A DNA stretch of 12,981 nt from an uncultured Eubacteriales bacterium (GCA_900546615.1 URDJ01000060.1:1-12981), one strand, 5' to 3'. Positions 1-8,177 are shown, numbered from the stretch's first letter. Program-made: numbers and translations. The notes: generated by a model from the letters alone, not told the origin.

Positions 1-437
1 ACACAGAGCCCGTTCACATTGGCTCCTTCCGGGGCTTCGATGTGGAGGTCTCCCTCGAACAGTTCGGCAAGCACGTCCTCACGCTCAAGGGAACGCTTGA
101 GCACCACGTCGAGCTGGGCGCGGATGCGAGGGGCAACATAAGCCGCATTGAAAACGCGCTGACGGCGCTGGACAAGAAGCTGGGCGGTCTCAACACGCGC
201 CTCTCCGACCTTGAGCGTCAGGTCGAGAACGCCCGCAAGGAGCTGGAGAAACCGTTTCCGCAGGAGGACGAGCTGCGCAAGAAGTCTGCCCGTCTGGTCG
301 AGCTGAACGCCGAGCTGGACATGGAGAATAACGCCGAGCCGCAGGAGGCCGAAAAGCCCTCGGTCCTCGCCAAGCTCAAGGAACCGATACCCTTATACGA
401 ACCGAAACAGCACCAAGCAAAGGAGGCTTGCAGGTAA
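1..437 (+). CDS. C-terminal end of a large ICE helicase/methylase-type protein (partial)
   Basis: The reading frame is open from the left edge, so the gene starts outside the window; the GTG at 42 is an internal valine codon, not a start. The visible 144 residues begin TEPVHIGSFRGFDVEV and include the stretch LKGTLEHHVELGADARGNI, followed by a heptad-like coiled coil (ISRIENALTALDKKLGGLNTRLSDLERQVENARKEL, read as two blocks). This is the typical tail of the roughly 2000-residue-plus SNF2-helicase/N6-methylase-like proteins found in Clostridia conjugative elements, which are thought to act on element DNA. None of the catalytic domains is in view, so the assignment rests on tail similarity recalled from the family. 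It ends in TAA with the next gene's ATG directly after, so the two are probably translated together. Confidence 0.75.
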   Translation, partial: TEPVHIGSFRGFDVEVSLEQFGKHVLTLKGTLEHHVELGADARGNISRIENALTALDKKLGGLNTRLSDLERQVENARKELEKPFPQEDELRKKSARLVELNAELDMENNAEPQEAEKPSVLAKLKEPIPLYEPKQHQAKEACR

Positions 438-1226
438 ATGACAGATGAGGAACTGAACACAGCATTGTATAAGAAGATGTTCGCAGAGCAGGAGAAATAC
501 CGCGAGTGGCTGCTGGGCCAGCCGCCCGAGGAGGTTTTGAACCACAGCTACGAGTACACCATGCGCGAGGACATACTGCTCAGCCTTGAATACGACGACA
601 TAGACGGCGCTCTGGCTCAGGCGCTGCTCGCATCTCCGAGTCCGCTTGAGGACGTCTTTCAGGCTTTCGAGAGTGTTGAGGACGGGCACATGGCCGCTAT
701 ACGCGACTGCATCATAGACCGGGCCGACAAGGAGCTTGAAAAGCAGCGCACGGCCCCGGTCTACACCCAGCCGCCGGACTACGCCCGCGAGCACGGCGAG
801 CTGTACGAGTACCGCGAATCCAGCCGCCTGAACGTGCTATGCAAGGAGGCGATTGAGCAGTCTGTCCGGGACAACTACCGGGATAACCGCCTCGACGCCG
901 ACGCCGTCTGGCGCGACGTCACCGCGCAGTTCGGAGCAAAACGCGCCGCCTTTGTCCTCGCCATGACCGTGCGAGAGAAAGACTACGACGGGCGCTTTTC
1001 GCGCGAGAACAAGGCCTGGGCCAAGTCCCAGCCTCTCCCGCCCGACCCGGAGCGCCGGGGCCTGTATTGCAGCTACGTCGTGGACAAGGCCCACCCCGTC
1101 CTCACCGACGCCCTCGTCACCCACGCCCGCCGCGAGCTGGAAAGGAAGCCCTCGGTCAAGGAGAAGCTGCAAAGCGCAGAGACGCCGCCGAGGTCTGCAG
1201 CCAAAGCCGCAGTGCCGGAGCTGTGA
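438..1226 (+). CDS. DUF3848/DUF3849 domain protein of conjugative element
   Basis: 262 residues. The first ~100 (start MTDEELNTALYKKMFAEQEK, then LLGQPPEEVLNHSYEYTMRE and LLASPSPLEDVF) match what I know of DUF3848. Residues ~105-245 (PVYTQPPDYAREHGELYEYR, CKEAIEQSVRDNYRDNRLDA, FSRENKAWAKSQPLP) match DUF3849. Both are common in Clostridia ICEs and have no established biochemical role. The protein is acidic and soluble, without a signal peptide or membrane segment. The C-terminal ~25 residues are low complexity and basic. The start follows the TAA of the helicase-type gene with no gap; an AGGAGG at 420-425 is the likely ribosome binding site. One base separates its TGA from the mobC-like ATG. 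The context suggests a role in transfer or element maintenance, but that is inference. Confidence 0.75.
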   Translation: MTDEELNTALYKKMFAEQEKYREWLLGQPPEEVLNHSYEYTMREDILLSLEYDDIDGALAQALLASPSPLEDVFQAFESVEDGHMAAIRDCIIDRADKELEKQRTAPVYTQPPDYAREHGELYEYRESSRLNVLCKEAIEQSVRDNYRDNRLDADAVWRDVTAQFGAKRAAFVLAMTVREKDYDGRFSRENKAWAKSQPLPPDPERRGLYCSYVVDKAHPVLTDALVTHARRELERKPSVKEKLQSAETPPRSAAKAAVPEL

Positions 1227-1227
1227 G

Positions 1228-1569
1228 ATGGAGACTGGACGCAAACGCAATCGCCGCATCCGCTTCTGGGTAGATGACGCGGAGCTGGCGGTGATCCGGC
1301 AGAAGATGGCCGAAGCCGGCACTGTGAACATGGCGGCCTACCTGCGCAAGATGGCCATAGACGGGCGTATAATTTTGCTCGACATGGCCGAAATAAAAAC
1401 GCTGGTGAGCCTTTTGAGGCGCACCAGCGCAAATGTGAATCAGATCGCCAAGCAAGCAAACGCATCAGGCCGCTTGTATGAGAACGATCTTGCCGAGATC
1501 CAGCACCGCCTTGGCGAAGTGTGGTCGGCAGTAGACGCGGTGCTGCGCAAGCTGGCGGCGTTGGAGTAA
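1228..1569 (+). CDS. mobC: MobC-like relaxosome accessory protein
   Basis: 113 residues, a normal length for MobC-type mobilisation proteins. The N-terminus is basic (METGRKRNRRIRFWVDDAEL), a pattern typical of ribbon-helix-helix DNA binders. The helix after it reads MAEAGTVNMAAYLRKMAIDG, and the C-terminal half has the MobC signature LLRRTSANVNQIAKQANASG. Proteins of this family bind near oriT and help the relaxase nick and unwind it. The gene is one base after the DUF3848/3849 gene, with GGAG at 1217-1220 as ribosome binding site, so it is translationally linked. In related elements the relaxase gene follows directly; here a HAD gene on the other strand intervenes. Confidence 0.88.
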   Translation: METGRKRNRRIRFWVDDAELAVIRQKMAEAGTVNMAAYLRKMAIDGRIILLDMAEIKTLVSLLRRTSANVNQIAKQANASGRLYENDLAEIQHRLGEVWSAVDAVLRKLAALE

Positions 1570-1611
1570 GCTGCATATTCTCGGGCTGCAACAGCCTCCA
1601 TTGTCAGTGGC

Positions 1612-2769
1612 TCACTCTTTTCCCATGCGCTCTTTGACTTTGCTCGCATTTTCAGAAAGCTCAGTCATACCCTCCAAAAGTCCCTGATAGAACTTGTTTA
1701 CGTCCGCATCGCTTAAAATGTACAGCACCTGACTGTTTCTGACCGCGATATCAAACAATTGCTCCTTTTCATCTGCCGACCAGCCTGAGCACTTTTTGAG
1801 CTTGGCAACGACCGAGTGCGTCCTTGCGAAGCTGTCGCTGCTCTCCAGCGCCATGATCAGCTCGCGCTTTTGCTTCTGTTCCTCGCTTTCAGCTTTGTCC
1901 GCCTCTGCAAACTCATCATGGCAGTCATAGTGGACATTCTCCAGCGCCTCGTTTGCTGCAGTGCGTTCAATGATCAGTTTTACCAATGTGTCCAGCGAAG
2001 AACCATCCCTGTAATCCGCCGGGGCAAAGTACTTTATCCGCTGATCCCGCATCATTTTATAGACCTTTGTCTTGTCGCTTGTCTCCGCATTATAAACGCC
2101 GATGGAGTGACCTCCGTAAATGTTGACGAGCTTCATGCAGGGGATATCGGTATCGCTGTCGCCTATGTACACCATGTTGCGGAAAGGCACTCGAATCTTG
2201 TCCGGTGGGAAATATTCATTGACGGATTGGTCGTTTACGTCCAGCACACCCTTCTCTATTCTGAAAAGAAACTGGGTCTTGCTGGTGTAGTTCACCACCT
2301 GTGCTGGCCAGATCGCCACGTCTCTGTCATTATAATAAAATGAGCTCGCATAAATCCGCTCGAATGCCCCGGCTTTTGCTACGCTTGTGCCCTCAATCAT
2401 TTCTTTCAGGCCGGAGGAAATAATGTAATGCTCCACAATGACCCCGCGGTCAGCACCATAAGCTCTAATGCGCTCGAACCACTCCTCAACACCAGGGAAC
2501 AGCTGAACTTTAGAGCCATATTCTGTTAGCTTGCGCTTAGTAAATGGAATGATACCTTCGGCTTCTCGCTTCATCAGGTACATATAGGCCAGATTCTGAT
2601 CCATTTCGTTATCTGCTGCAAGCGAATTGGACTCCTGCCAAAAGTCCGGTATGTCATAACCGACCGACTGTATATAACCCTGCGCCTGCATATCATCCGG
2701 CGTCAATGTCTTATCAAAGTCATAGCATATGGCAAGAACCGGCTTATCTTCCTTCTGCTTGTTACTCAA
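1612..2769 (-). CDS. HAD-superfamily phosphatase with extra C-terminal region
   Basis: 385 residues. HAD motif I is YDFDKTLTP (nucleophile D17, acid/base D19), motif II is the serine in YIISSGL (~S118), a candidate motif III lysine is K164 in TSKTQ, and motif IV is YIGDSDTDIP (D204/D206/D208). This is a complete phosphatase-type active site. The insert between motifs I and II (~25-95) is helical and likely a cap; the substrate is unknown. After the HAD core (~270) comes a charged linker and a separate ~75-residue region (FARTHSVVAKLKKCSGW; VLYILSDADVNKFYQGLL) of unknown function. The start is TTG, supported by AGGAGGAGGG just upstream; an ATG start would lose the ribosome binding site. The gene is more AT-rich than its neighbours, faces the other way and sits between mobC and the relaxase gene, so it looks like an acquired insertion. 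Phosphoserine-phosphatase-like activity is possible but not shown. Confidence 0.8.
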   Translation of the reverse strand: MSNKQKEDKPVLAICYDFDKTLTPDDMQAQGYIQSVGYDIPDFWQESNSLAADNEMDQNLAYMYLMKREAEGIIPFTKRKLTEYGSKVQLFPGVEEWFERIRAYGADRGVIVEHYIISSGLKEMIEGTSVAKAGAFERIYASSFYYNDRDVAIWPAQVVNYTSKTQFLFRIEKGVLDVNDQSVNEYFPPDKIRVPFRNMVYIGDSDTDIPCMKLVNIYGGHSIGVYNAETSDKTKVYKMMRDQRIKYFAPADYRDGSSLDTLVKLIIERTAANEALENVHYDCHDEFAEADKAESEEQKQKRELIMALESSDSFARTHSVVAKLKKCSGWSADEKEQLFDIAVRNSQVLYILSDADVNKFYQGLLEGMTELSENASKVKERMGKE

Positions 2770-2805
2770 TATGCCCTCCTCCTTAATCCTCGTCTTTGAA
2801 TCAAT

Positions 2806-2833
2806 ATTATGGCATTTCCTCCTCTTTAGTCAA
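2806..2833 (-). promoter_or_regulatory. Probable promoter of the HAD gene
   Basis: On the minus strand TTGACT (2833-2828) and CATAAT (2811-2806) are separated by 16 bp, close to the sigma-A consensus. They lie about 40-60 bp upstream of the HAD start codon in the 117-bp divergent gap before the relaxase gene. The call is by eye and untested. Confidence 0.5.
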
Positions 2834-2886
2834 TAGGAAGGTGCACAACATTATTATCAAAAGAATTAAAAACTGGGAGGCACTGA

Positions 2887-4266
2887 ATGGCCGCCACGCG
2901 ACTTATCCCCATCCGCGGCTCACATGGGCAGAGCGTCATTCGCTCGCTCACTGAGCGCACGGACTACGTCAAGAACCCGGAGAAAACTGAAAACGGCGCA
3001 CTCATCTGCGCCTACGGCTGCTCGCCTCAGCTCGTCGCTGCCGAGTTTGCGCTCTCGAAGCGCCGGTATGCGCAACGCACAGGGCGCAGGGAGCCGGGAG
3101 TTATCGCGTACCACATACGGCAGTCGTTTAAGCCCGGCGAGATAACTCCTGAGGACGCTAACCGTATTGGGCGCGAGCTGGCCGAGCGATTTCTTAAAGG
3201 CCGTCATGCCTGTATCGTGTGTACTCACACCGACAAGCGGCACATACACAACCACATCATTTTCAACTCCACGACGCTCGACGGCACAGCGAAGTTCCGC
3301 GACTTCCTCGGCTCAGGCCGTGCCCTCGGGCGGCTCTCAGATCTAATCTGCATTGAGCATGGACTATCCGTGATACAAAACCCGCGCCGCTACGCACACT
3401 CGACCTACGACAAGTGGCTCGGCGAGAAGAAACCTGCATCTCATAGAGACATCCTGCGAGCTGACATCGATGCAGTACTCACGGAGAAGCCAAAGACCTT
3501 TGATGAACTGCTCGACCGCCTGCGTCAAACCGGCTGGGAAGTCAGCACCGGAGCGCACGTCACTTTCCGTAAAAGCGGCCAGCGGGCCATACGGCTGCGC
3601 TCACTCGGTGAGGGCTATTCTGAGGCCGAGCTGCGGGCTGCTATCGCCGGACGTGCAGAGCATTTGCCGCGCAGCAAACGCGAGCGTACGAGCCTTGTCA
3701 TCGACATTGAGGCAAAGCTGGCTGAGGGCAAAGGCGCTGGCTATGAGCGCTGGGCGAAGGTATTCAATGTAAAGCAAATGGCCAAAACGCTGCTGTATCT
3801 GCAGGAGCATAGCATCAGCAGCCGCGCAGAGCTTATAGCCCGTGCCGACGCCGTGGGTGAAAAACTTGCTGATGTCAGAAAGAATATCAAGGCGGCTGAG
3901 GCAAGGATAGACGAGGTCGCCCAGCTGCGGAAGCAAATAGTCAGCTATGCAGGGACGCGAGAAGTTTTTGCTGCCTACAAGGCCGGCGGCTACTCACGAG
4001 AGTTCTGCAACAAGCACGAGGCCGACATTGAAAAACACCGCGAGGCGAAGCGATACTTCAACGAATACGGTCTCAAAAAGCTGCCGAAGGTAAAAGACCT
4101 GAACGCCGAGTTCAACGTTCTCGTTACAGAAAAGCGTGCAGCCTATGCAGAATACCGCGCCCTCCGTGATGAGCAGCGTGAGCTGCTGATCCACCGGCAA
4201 AACGTCGAGAGTTTGCTTTCCGACAATAAAACCGAACAAGGCCGCCGTATCTACGGCGAGAGATAA
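2887..4266 (+). CDS. MobA/VirD2-like relaxase (MOBP type)
   Basis: 459 residues. This is the nickase that cleaves one strand at oriT, stays covalently bound to the 5' end and pilots it into the recipient. The N-terminal relaxase domain (~1-175) carries the candidate catalytic tyrosine Y27 in TDYVKNPEKT, H76 in IAYHIRQSF and the metal-binding motif HTDKRHIHNH (H114, H119, H121). Residues ~190-260 form a linker domain. From ~300 to the end there is a long charged coiled coil, as is usual in this family. ATG 2887 is preceded by GGGAGG at 2875-2880. In the usual layout it directly follows mobC; here it is separated by 1.3 kb containing the reverse-oriented HAD gene, so it needs its own promoter or read-through. 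It converges on the amylase operon. Confidence 0.92.
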   Translation: MAATRLIPIRGSHGQSVIRSLTERTDYVKNPEKTENGALICAYGCSPQLVAAEFALSKRRYAQRTGRREPGVIAYHIRQSFKPGEITPEDANRIGRELAERFLKGRHACIVCTHTDKRHIHNHIIFNSTTLDGTAKFRDFLGSGRALGRLSDLICIEHGLSVIQNPRRYAHSTYDKWLGEKKPASHRDILRADIDAVLTEKPKTFDELLDRLRQTGWEVSTGAHVTFRKSGQRAIRLRSLGEGYSEAELRAAIAGRAEHLPRSKRERTSLVIDIEAKLAEGKGAGYERWAKVFNVKQMAKTLLYLQEHSISSRAELIARADAVGEKLADVRKNIKAAEARIDEVAQLRKQIVSYAGTREVFAAYKAGGYSREFCNKHEADIEKHREAKRYFNEYGLKKLPKVKDLNAEFNVLVTEKRAAYAEYRALRDEQRELLIHRQNVESLLSDNKTEQGRRIYGER

Positions 4267-4305
4267 GCGCCTGTATGGGCGCGCCGCTGCGAAGCATCCG
4301 GGGTC

Positions 4306-4321
4306 TGGGGCGTCCGCCCCA
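4306..4321. repeat. Short GC hairpin after the relaxase gene
   Basis: TGGGGC (4306-4311) and GCCCCA (4316-4321) form a perfect 6-bp stem with loop GTCC. It is followed on the + strand by AACAAGC, with no T run, so it is at best a weak terminator for the relaxase transcript. Confidence 0.5.
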
Positions 4322-4327
4322 ACAAGC

Positions 4328-4357
4328 AAAAGGAGCGCGGGGACGACCCCGCGCTCC
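4328..4357 (-). terminator. Rho-independent terminator of the starch operon
   Basis: Perfect 11-bp GC-rich stem: arms GGAGCGCGGGG (4332-4342) and its complement (4347-4357), with a 4-nt loop. On the minus strand the stem is followed at once by TTTTGCTTGTT, a good U-tract, 58 nt after the amylase stop. On the + strand it is followed by ATGCATTTT, so it may also stop relaxase transcription less efficiently. Confidence 0.75.
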
Positions 4358-4366
4358 ATGCATTTT

Positions 4367-4383
4367 GAGGGCCCGGGGCCCTC
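4367..4383. repeat. Perfect 8-bp inverted repeat
   Basis: GAGGGCCC and GGGCCCTC flank a single central G. On the minus strand it is followed by AAAATGCAT rather than T residues, so it is not a classic terminator by itself. It lies between the amylase stop and the stronger terminator hairpin. Confidence 0.5.
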
Positions 4384-4415
4384 TGTGCCCTGCTTGCTAA
4401 GGGCGCACTAACCAG

Positions 4416-6347
4416 CTAGAACGTTGGATATATGTCTATAGTCGTTCCTCCTGTTCCGACAAAGTTATTGCCCGTTGACCATGTCTCATTGTTTATCAGG
4501 GGTTTGAATTCGAACGTCTCGCCGGCAGGAATTCGCTCACACTCATATATCCAGCAGTCCGAAGCTATATTCAACATGCTGCGTCCTCTGTCCCATGTGA
4601 GCGGATACTCATCGCCACGCAAATACATTGTATTACCCAATCCGACATCATAGTGTACTCTTATGGTGGTAACTGTGCGGGCAGTCGGTGTGTAGTATTC
4701 GACGGAGTCGGAGGTAAACACAAACGCCGTTTTAGCCGGAATAGTAAGTTCTATTTGCTTGCCGGTAACACCGCCAGAAGTGATTTGCGCGGTAACATAT
4801 GTGTCAAGCAAGTTGGTGAGGATAGTTCCAACCGCCAAGCTGCTCTCAGCCCTGATGGGTATTTGCCTCGTCTCATTGCTGGTGCCGTTGTTGATGACGG
4901 TGATTATCTCCTGACCCGTGGAGTCATCACGGCGCGAGTAAGCGTAGATATTAGCCTCACACCACATTTCGCGTTGTGTCCCAGTCTGCAGGCATTGGTA
5001 CTCCTTTCTTATCTCCGCCAGGCGCTGGATGTATTTATAGTTAATCCCATTTTCAGAAAAGCCTGGCATCATTTCGCGGTTTTCTTTATTTGCGATACCT
5101 GCCCACTCTGTTGGTACGCCGCCGCCATAGCAGTTCTGTTCCGTTCCGTAATACACGTCCGGTATGCCGCGCACCGTAAACAGGAATGTAAGCGCCAGCC
5201 TCAATTTCTGATAATTGTCATCAGCGAGGCAAAGGAATCTATCTCTGTCATGATTGTCTATGAACGTGATCAGATGGTTCACGTTCTCATATTTATAATC
5301 CTGATCAAAAATCGCCTTTACTGTTTCAAAACTGGCATCATGTGCAAACACTTCACGGGCCTGGAAGAACAGCGGGAAGTCGAGAACGCCCCACTGATAC
5401 TCTGAAAACGCGCTCACATAGTCTACGTCGCCAACGAATATCTCTCCGAATGTCGGAACCCCTACATACTCCTCGAACTCCTCAAGAAAATCCTTTGGTA
5501 TGGAACGGGCTGCATCGACTCTGATGCCGTCGGCGCCGGTAAGGGTGATCCAATCCTTGTAGGCATCCTTGATGGCCTGTCTGGCGTCGGGATTGTCCTG
5601 ATTCAAGTCATCCAGTCCGCCCAAATCATAATTCAAGACCTGAAATTCGTTGTTCCAGTCCGTAATATCGCCATAGTGATGATACCAGGCGGGATTATTG
5701 AACGGCGCCGCGGGCTGATAGTCGGCAGAACTGTATGTGGTACTCGTGCCGTCAAAATAGTCCGCCGAGTGATTAGGAACAACGTCCAGAATGACTTTCA
5801 GTCCCTTCTCATGCGCCGTATTTACAAGATTAACGAGCTCCTGCTTCGTGCCAAAATGGGGATCTGCTGAATTATAGTCATGAGTGAAGTAACCGTGATA
5901 TCCCGACTCGCTGCCATCCCTGCTCAGCAGTTCATTTTCCGAAGGTGGAGATATCCAGATGGCAGTCATCCCAAGATTTTTGATATAGTCAAGTTTTTCT
6001 GTGAGGCCCTTCCAGTCGCCTCCCTGGGTATATTTAAGTTCTCCCGGCCGGTACTCAAGATTCAATGTTCCGTTATTGGAACTGTCGCCGTCATAAAATC
6101 TGTCCGTAAGCACCATATAAATAATGTCGCTTTCATCAAGGACGGTGCTGGTATCGGTGAGCTCCTGAATATCCGAATCCGCCATTGCATCTGTGGGAGT
6201 AAAATTCTCTCCAATATCAGAAGTTGGCAGAACGGAACCAAAAACATTCGAAGTAGTTGCAAGCGCGGGTGTAAGTATAAGCGAGAAACAAAGGAGCAGC
6301 GCCAGCAGTAAACTAGTTGCCTTAAAGCTTGCTTTTTTGCTATTCAT
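4416..6347 (-). CDS. Secreted GH13 alpha-amylase with C-terminal starch-binding-like domain
   Basis: 643 residues. A Sec signal peptide (basic MNSKKASFK, hydrophobic 12-26, AxA site ALA30) predicts export without lipid anchor; no sortase motif or S-layer domain is visible. The GH13 barrel starts at ~72 (DIIYMVLTDRFYDG) and has region I DVVPNH (188-193), nucleophile D278 in GIRVDAAR, acid/base E302 in TFGEIFVGD and stabiliser D367 in FIDNHD. The layout resembles the CGTase/maltogenic-amylase side of GH13, but the length is nearer to a plain alpha-amylase, so the products are unsure. After a beta-sandwich domain (~465-545), residues ~558-643 (YPLTWDRG, IPAGETFEFK, ETWSTGNN) resemble a CBM20-like starch-binding fold; that call is tentative. 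GGGGAGG lies 6 nt before the ATG. It is the last gene of the operon, 20 nt after the MalG-type permease gene. Confidence 0.9.
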   Translation of the reverse strand: MNSKKASFKATSLLLALLLCFSLILTPALATTSNVFGSVLPTSDIGENFTPTDAMADSDIQELTDTSTVLDESDIIYMVLTDRFYDGDSSNNGTLNLEYRPGELKYTQGGDWKGLTEKLDYIKNLGMTAIWISPPSENELLSRDGSESGYHGYFTHDYNSADPHFGTKQELVNLVNTAHEKGLKVILDVVPNHSADYFDGTSTTYSSADYQPAAPFNNPAWYHHYGDITDWNNEFQVLNYDLGGLDDLNQDNPDARQAIKDAYKDWITLTGADGIRVDAARSIPKDFLEEFEEYVGVPTFGEIFVGDVDYVSAFSEYQWGVLDFPLFFQAREVFAHDASFETVKAIFDQDYKYENVNHLITFIDNHDRDRFLCLADDNYQKLRLALTFLFTVRGIPDVYYGTEQNCYGGGVPTEWAGIANKENREMMPGFSENGINYKYIQRLAEIRKEYQCLQTGTQREMWCEANIYAYSRRDDSTGQEIITVINNGTSNETRQIPIRAESSLAVGTILTNLLDTYVTAQITSGGVTGKQIELTIPAKTAFVFTSDSVEYYTPTARTVTTIRVHYDVGLGNTMYLRGDEYPLTWDRGRSMLNIASDCWIYECERIPAGETFEFKPLINNETWSTGNNFVGTGGTTIDIYPTF

Positions 6348-6367
6348 ACTGTACCTCCCCGTAAGAA

Positions 6368-7219
6368 TTATCCTTTAATGCCTCCTGCCTGCAGGCCGGA
6401 GACGAAGTATTTCTGGCAGCAGATGAAGACTATAAGCACGGGCACGAGGCTCGCCACGCTCATGGCGAAGACGTAGCCCCACTGTGTGAACTGGTGCTGA
6501 CCGAAGAAGCCGGAGATGGCTATGGGCAAGGTGCGCTTGGCGTTATCGTTTATGACCGTCATGGCCCACGGGAACTCCTCCCAGGCTGTCAGGAAGTTGA
6601 AGATGCTGACGGAGGCGATCGCAGGGCTCGCCAGCGGGCAGATGACTTTGAAAAACACTGTGAAGACGCTGCCTCCATCCATATACACTGCCTCGTCATA
6701 GTCGCGCGGTATGCTCTCTATGTAGCCCTTTATCATAAATGTCGAAAACGGTATTACCCAGGCGACGTAAAAAGGCACCAGGCCAAAGAGTTTGTTCGTG
6801 AGCTTGAGGAAGGTCGCCAGCTGGTACTGCGTTATGATGAGCGTAGTGCCCGGGATTATCATCGTGCCTATGACGAGCCCGAAAATCAGCTTTCGGCCCG
6901 GGAAGCGGAAACGTGCGAGGCAGAAAGCCAGCGCCGTGGCAATGAAGGCCGCAATGAGCACGGTAAGTATGGTGACTGCCGCGCTGTTGAGGAAGTTTTG
7001 ATAGAATTTTTCCTGGGCGAAGATGTACTGATAATTCTCCGCCGTCAACTCCTCTGCAGAGGGGAAAAACCTCGGCGGGAACTCATAAAGCGCGCCGTTG
7101 GGTTTGAGCGAGGTGCTTATCATGTACACCATCGGCATGACGGACACCGCGCCACCTATGAGCAGCAGCAGATATTTGAGCGCGTTTGCGGCGTTTTTCT
7201 TTGTAAATCTCCTGTGCAT
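6368..7219 (-). CDS. MalG-type ABC sugar permease
   Basis: 283 residues from ATG 7219. A longer frame opens with TTG at 7231, but ATG 7219 has GAGGTG at ideal distance in the 8-nt gap after the upstream gene, so I chose it. About six membrane segments are visible (for example YLLLLIGGAVSVMPMVYMIS and LVIGTMIIPGTTLIITQYQL). The cytoplasmic EAA loop reads YDEAVYMDGGSVFTVFFKVI CP, the contact point for the ATPase. The C-terminus YFVSGLQAGGIKG is the hallmark of MalG/MsmG-family proteins (VxGLTxGAVKG). It pairs with the MalF-type protein to form the import channel. Substrate is taken from context: malto-oligosaccharides. Confidence 0.92.
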   Translation of the reverse strand: MHRRFTKKNAANALKYLLLLIGGAVSVMPMVYMISTSLKPNGALYEFPPRFFPSAEELTAENYQYIFAQEKFYQNFLNSAAVTILTVLIAAFIATALAFCLARFRFPGRKLIFGLVIGTMIIPGTTLIITQYQLATFLKLTNKLFGLVPFYVAWVIPFSTFMIKGYIESIPRDYDEAVYMDGGSVFTVFFKVICPLASPAIASVSIFNFLTAWEEFPWAMTVINDNAKRTLPIAISGFFGQHQFTQWGYVFAMSVASLVPVLIVFICCQKYFVSGLQAGGIKG

Positions 7220-7227
7220 ATCACACC

Positions 7228-8121
7228 TCAAAACTGGCTCTCGCCGTTTCTGCGCATGGCCTTGAACTGCAGCACAGCCAGGAAAGCCAGCGTCACGGCC
7301 ACTATGAAGGACAGCGCCGCGGCGTAGCCGAAGTCGCCGGAGCTGAAGGCCTTGGAGTACATCCAGGTGAGCACCACCTCTGTCTGGTGCATGGGCTTGC
7401 CGTCAGTTATCATCTTGATGGAAGTGAACACGTTGAAGCCGCCGATGGTCAACATGACCAGGGCAAAGAGTATGGTCGGCTTTATGCTCGGCAGGGTTAT
7501 GTAGAAGAAACGGGCAAAGGGCCCGCAGCCGTCGATGGATGCAGATTCATAAAGCTCCTGCGGTACGCTCTGCAATGCAGCGAGGAAGACGACCAGGTTC
7601 CAGCCCACGCCCTTCCAGATGCCGAGCATCATCGCCACGGTAAGGCCTCCCCAGCGGGTATCCAGCCAGCGGATATTGCTCTCGCTCAGGTGCAAGACGT
7701 TGGTAAGCAGGTAGTTGAGCATGCCCTCGGTGTTAAAAATATACCTGAACACCAGCGAAACGATGACCCACGACGTTATGACAGGCAGGTAGTAAATTAC
7801 CCGGAAGGTCACGCGAAAGCGCGGAATAGAATTGATAAGCACTGCCGCCAGCAAACCCAGTACCATCTGCCCCGGCACAGTGACAAGGGTGTAGATGAGC
7901 GTGTTTGCAAAGGCCGTCCTGAAGGTGGCGTCGCTCAGCACGGCCGCATAGTTTGAAAGACCGGCAAAACTGTGCTCGAACATGTTGTCACGGTTCCACT
8001 CGAGAAAGCTCATGTAGAGCAGCTTCACTATCGGGTAGATGGTGAACATGGCAAAGACAAGCACGCCCGGCAGCAGAAGCACTGCAAGCTGTATTCGGTT
8101 TCGCCTCGGCTTCAGCTCCAT
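7228..8121 (-). CDS. MalF-type ABC sugar permease
   Basis: 297 residues. The start MELKPRRNRIQLAVLLLPGV gives a short cytoplasmic tail and a first membrane helix. About six helices follow, with the extracytoplasmic loop of ~30 residues (SFLEWNRDNMFEHSFAGLSN) typical of short MsmF/UgpA-type proteins rather than the long E. coli MalF. The EAA loop is ELYESASIDGCGPFARFFYI. AGGAG lies 8 nt before ATG 8121. It is separated from the binding-protein gene by a 99-nt spacer with a terminator-like hairpin, so it is probably expressed at a lower level than the binding protein. No ATP-binding subunit is encoded in the operon. Confidence 0.92.
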   Translation of the reverse strand: MELKPRRNRIQLAVLLLPGVLVFAMFTIYPIVKLLYMSFLEWNRDNMFEHSFAGLSNYAAVLSDATFRTAFANTLIYTLVTVPGQMVLGLLAAVLINSIPRFRVTFRVIYYLPVITSWVIVSLVFRYIFNTEGMLNYLLTNVLHLSESNIRWLDTRWGGLTVAMMLGIWKGVGWNLVVFLAALQSVPQELYESASIDGCGPFARFFYITLPSIKPTILFALVMLTIGGFNVFTSIKMITDGKPMHQTEVVLTWMYSKAFSSGDFGYAAALSFIVAVTLAFLAVLQFKAMRRNGESQF

Positions 8122-8136
8122 ATCGAGGCTCCTTTC

Positions 8137-8177
8137 AAAAAGCGCGCGGGAGATTCGGCGTGGGAACTCCCGCGCGC
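8137..8177 (-). terminator. Intercistronic terminator/attenuator hairpin
   Basis: In transcript direction an 11-bp perfect stem, GCGCGCGGGAG with complement CTCCCGCGCGC (8177-8167 and 8152-8142), encloses a 14-nt loop and is followed immediately by TTTTT (8141-8137). It lies between the binding-protein stop and the MalF-type start. Such hairpins are known between malE/msmE-type and permease genes, where they stop part of transcription or protect the upstream mRNA end. Confidence 0.8.

Noticed and set aside
1584..1596. Hairpin GGCTG/CAGCC after mobC as a terminator
   Set aside because: The stem is only 5 bp and no T-tract follows on either strand, so it is not better than chance.
4653..5405. 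250-codon open frame on the + strand
   Set aside because: Antisense to the alpha-amylase barrel, which has all catalytic motifs intact; no ribosome binding site and no recognisable domain.
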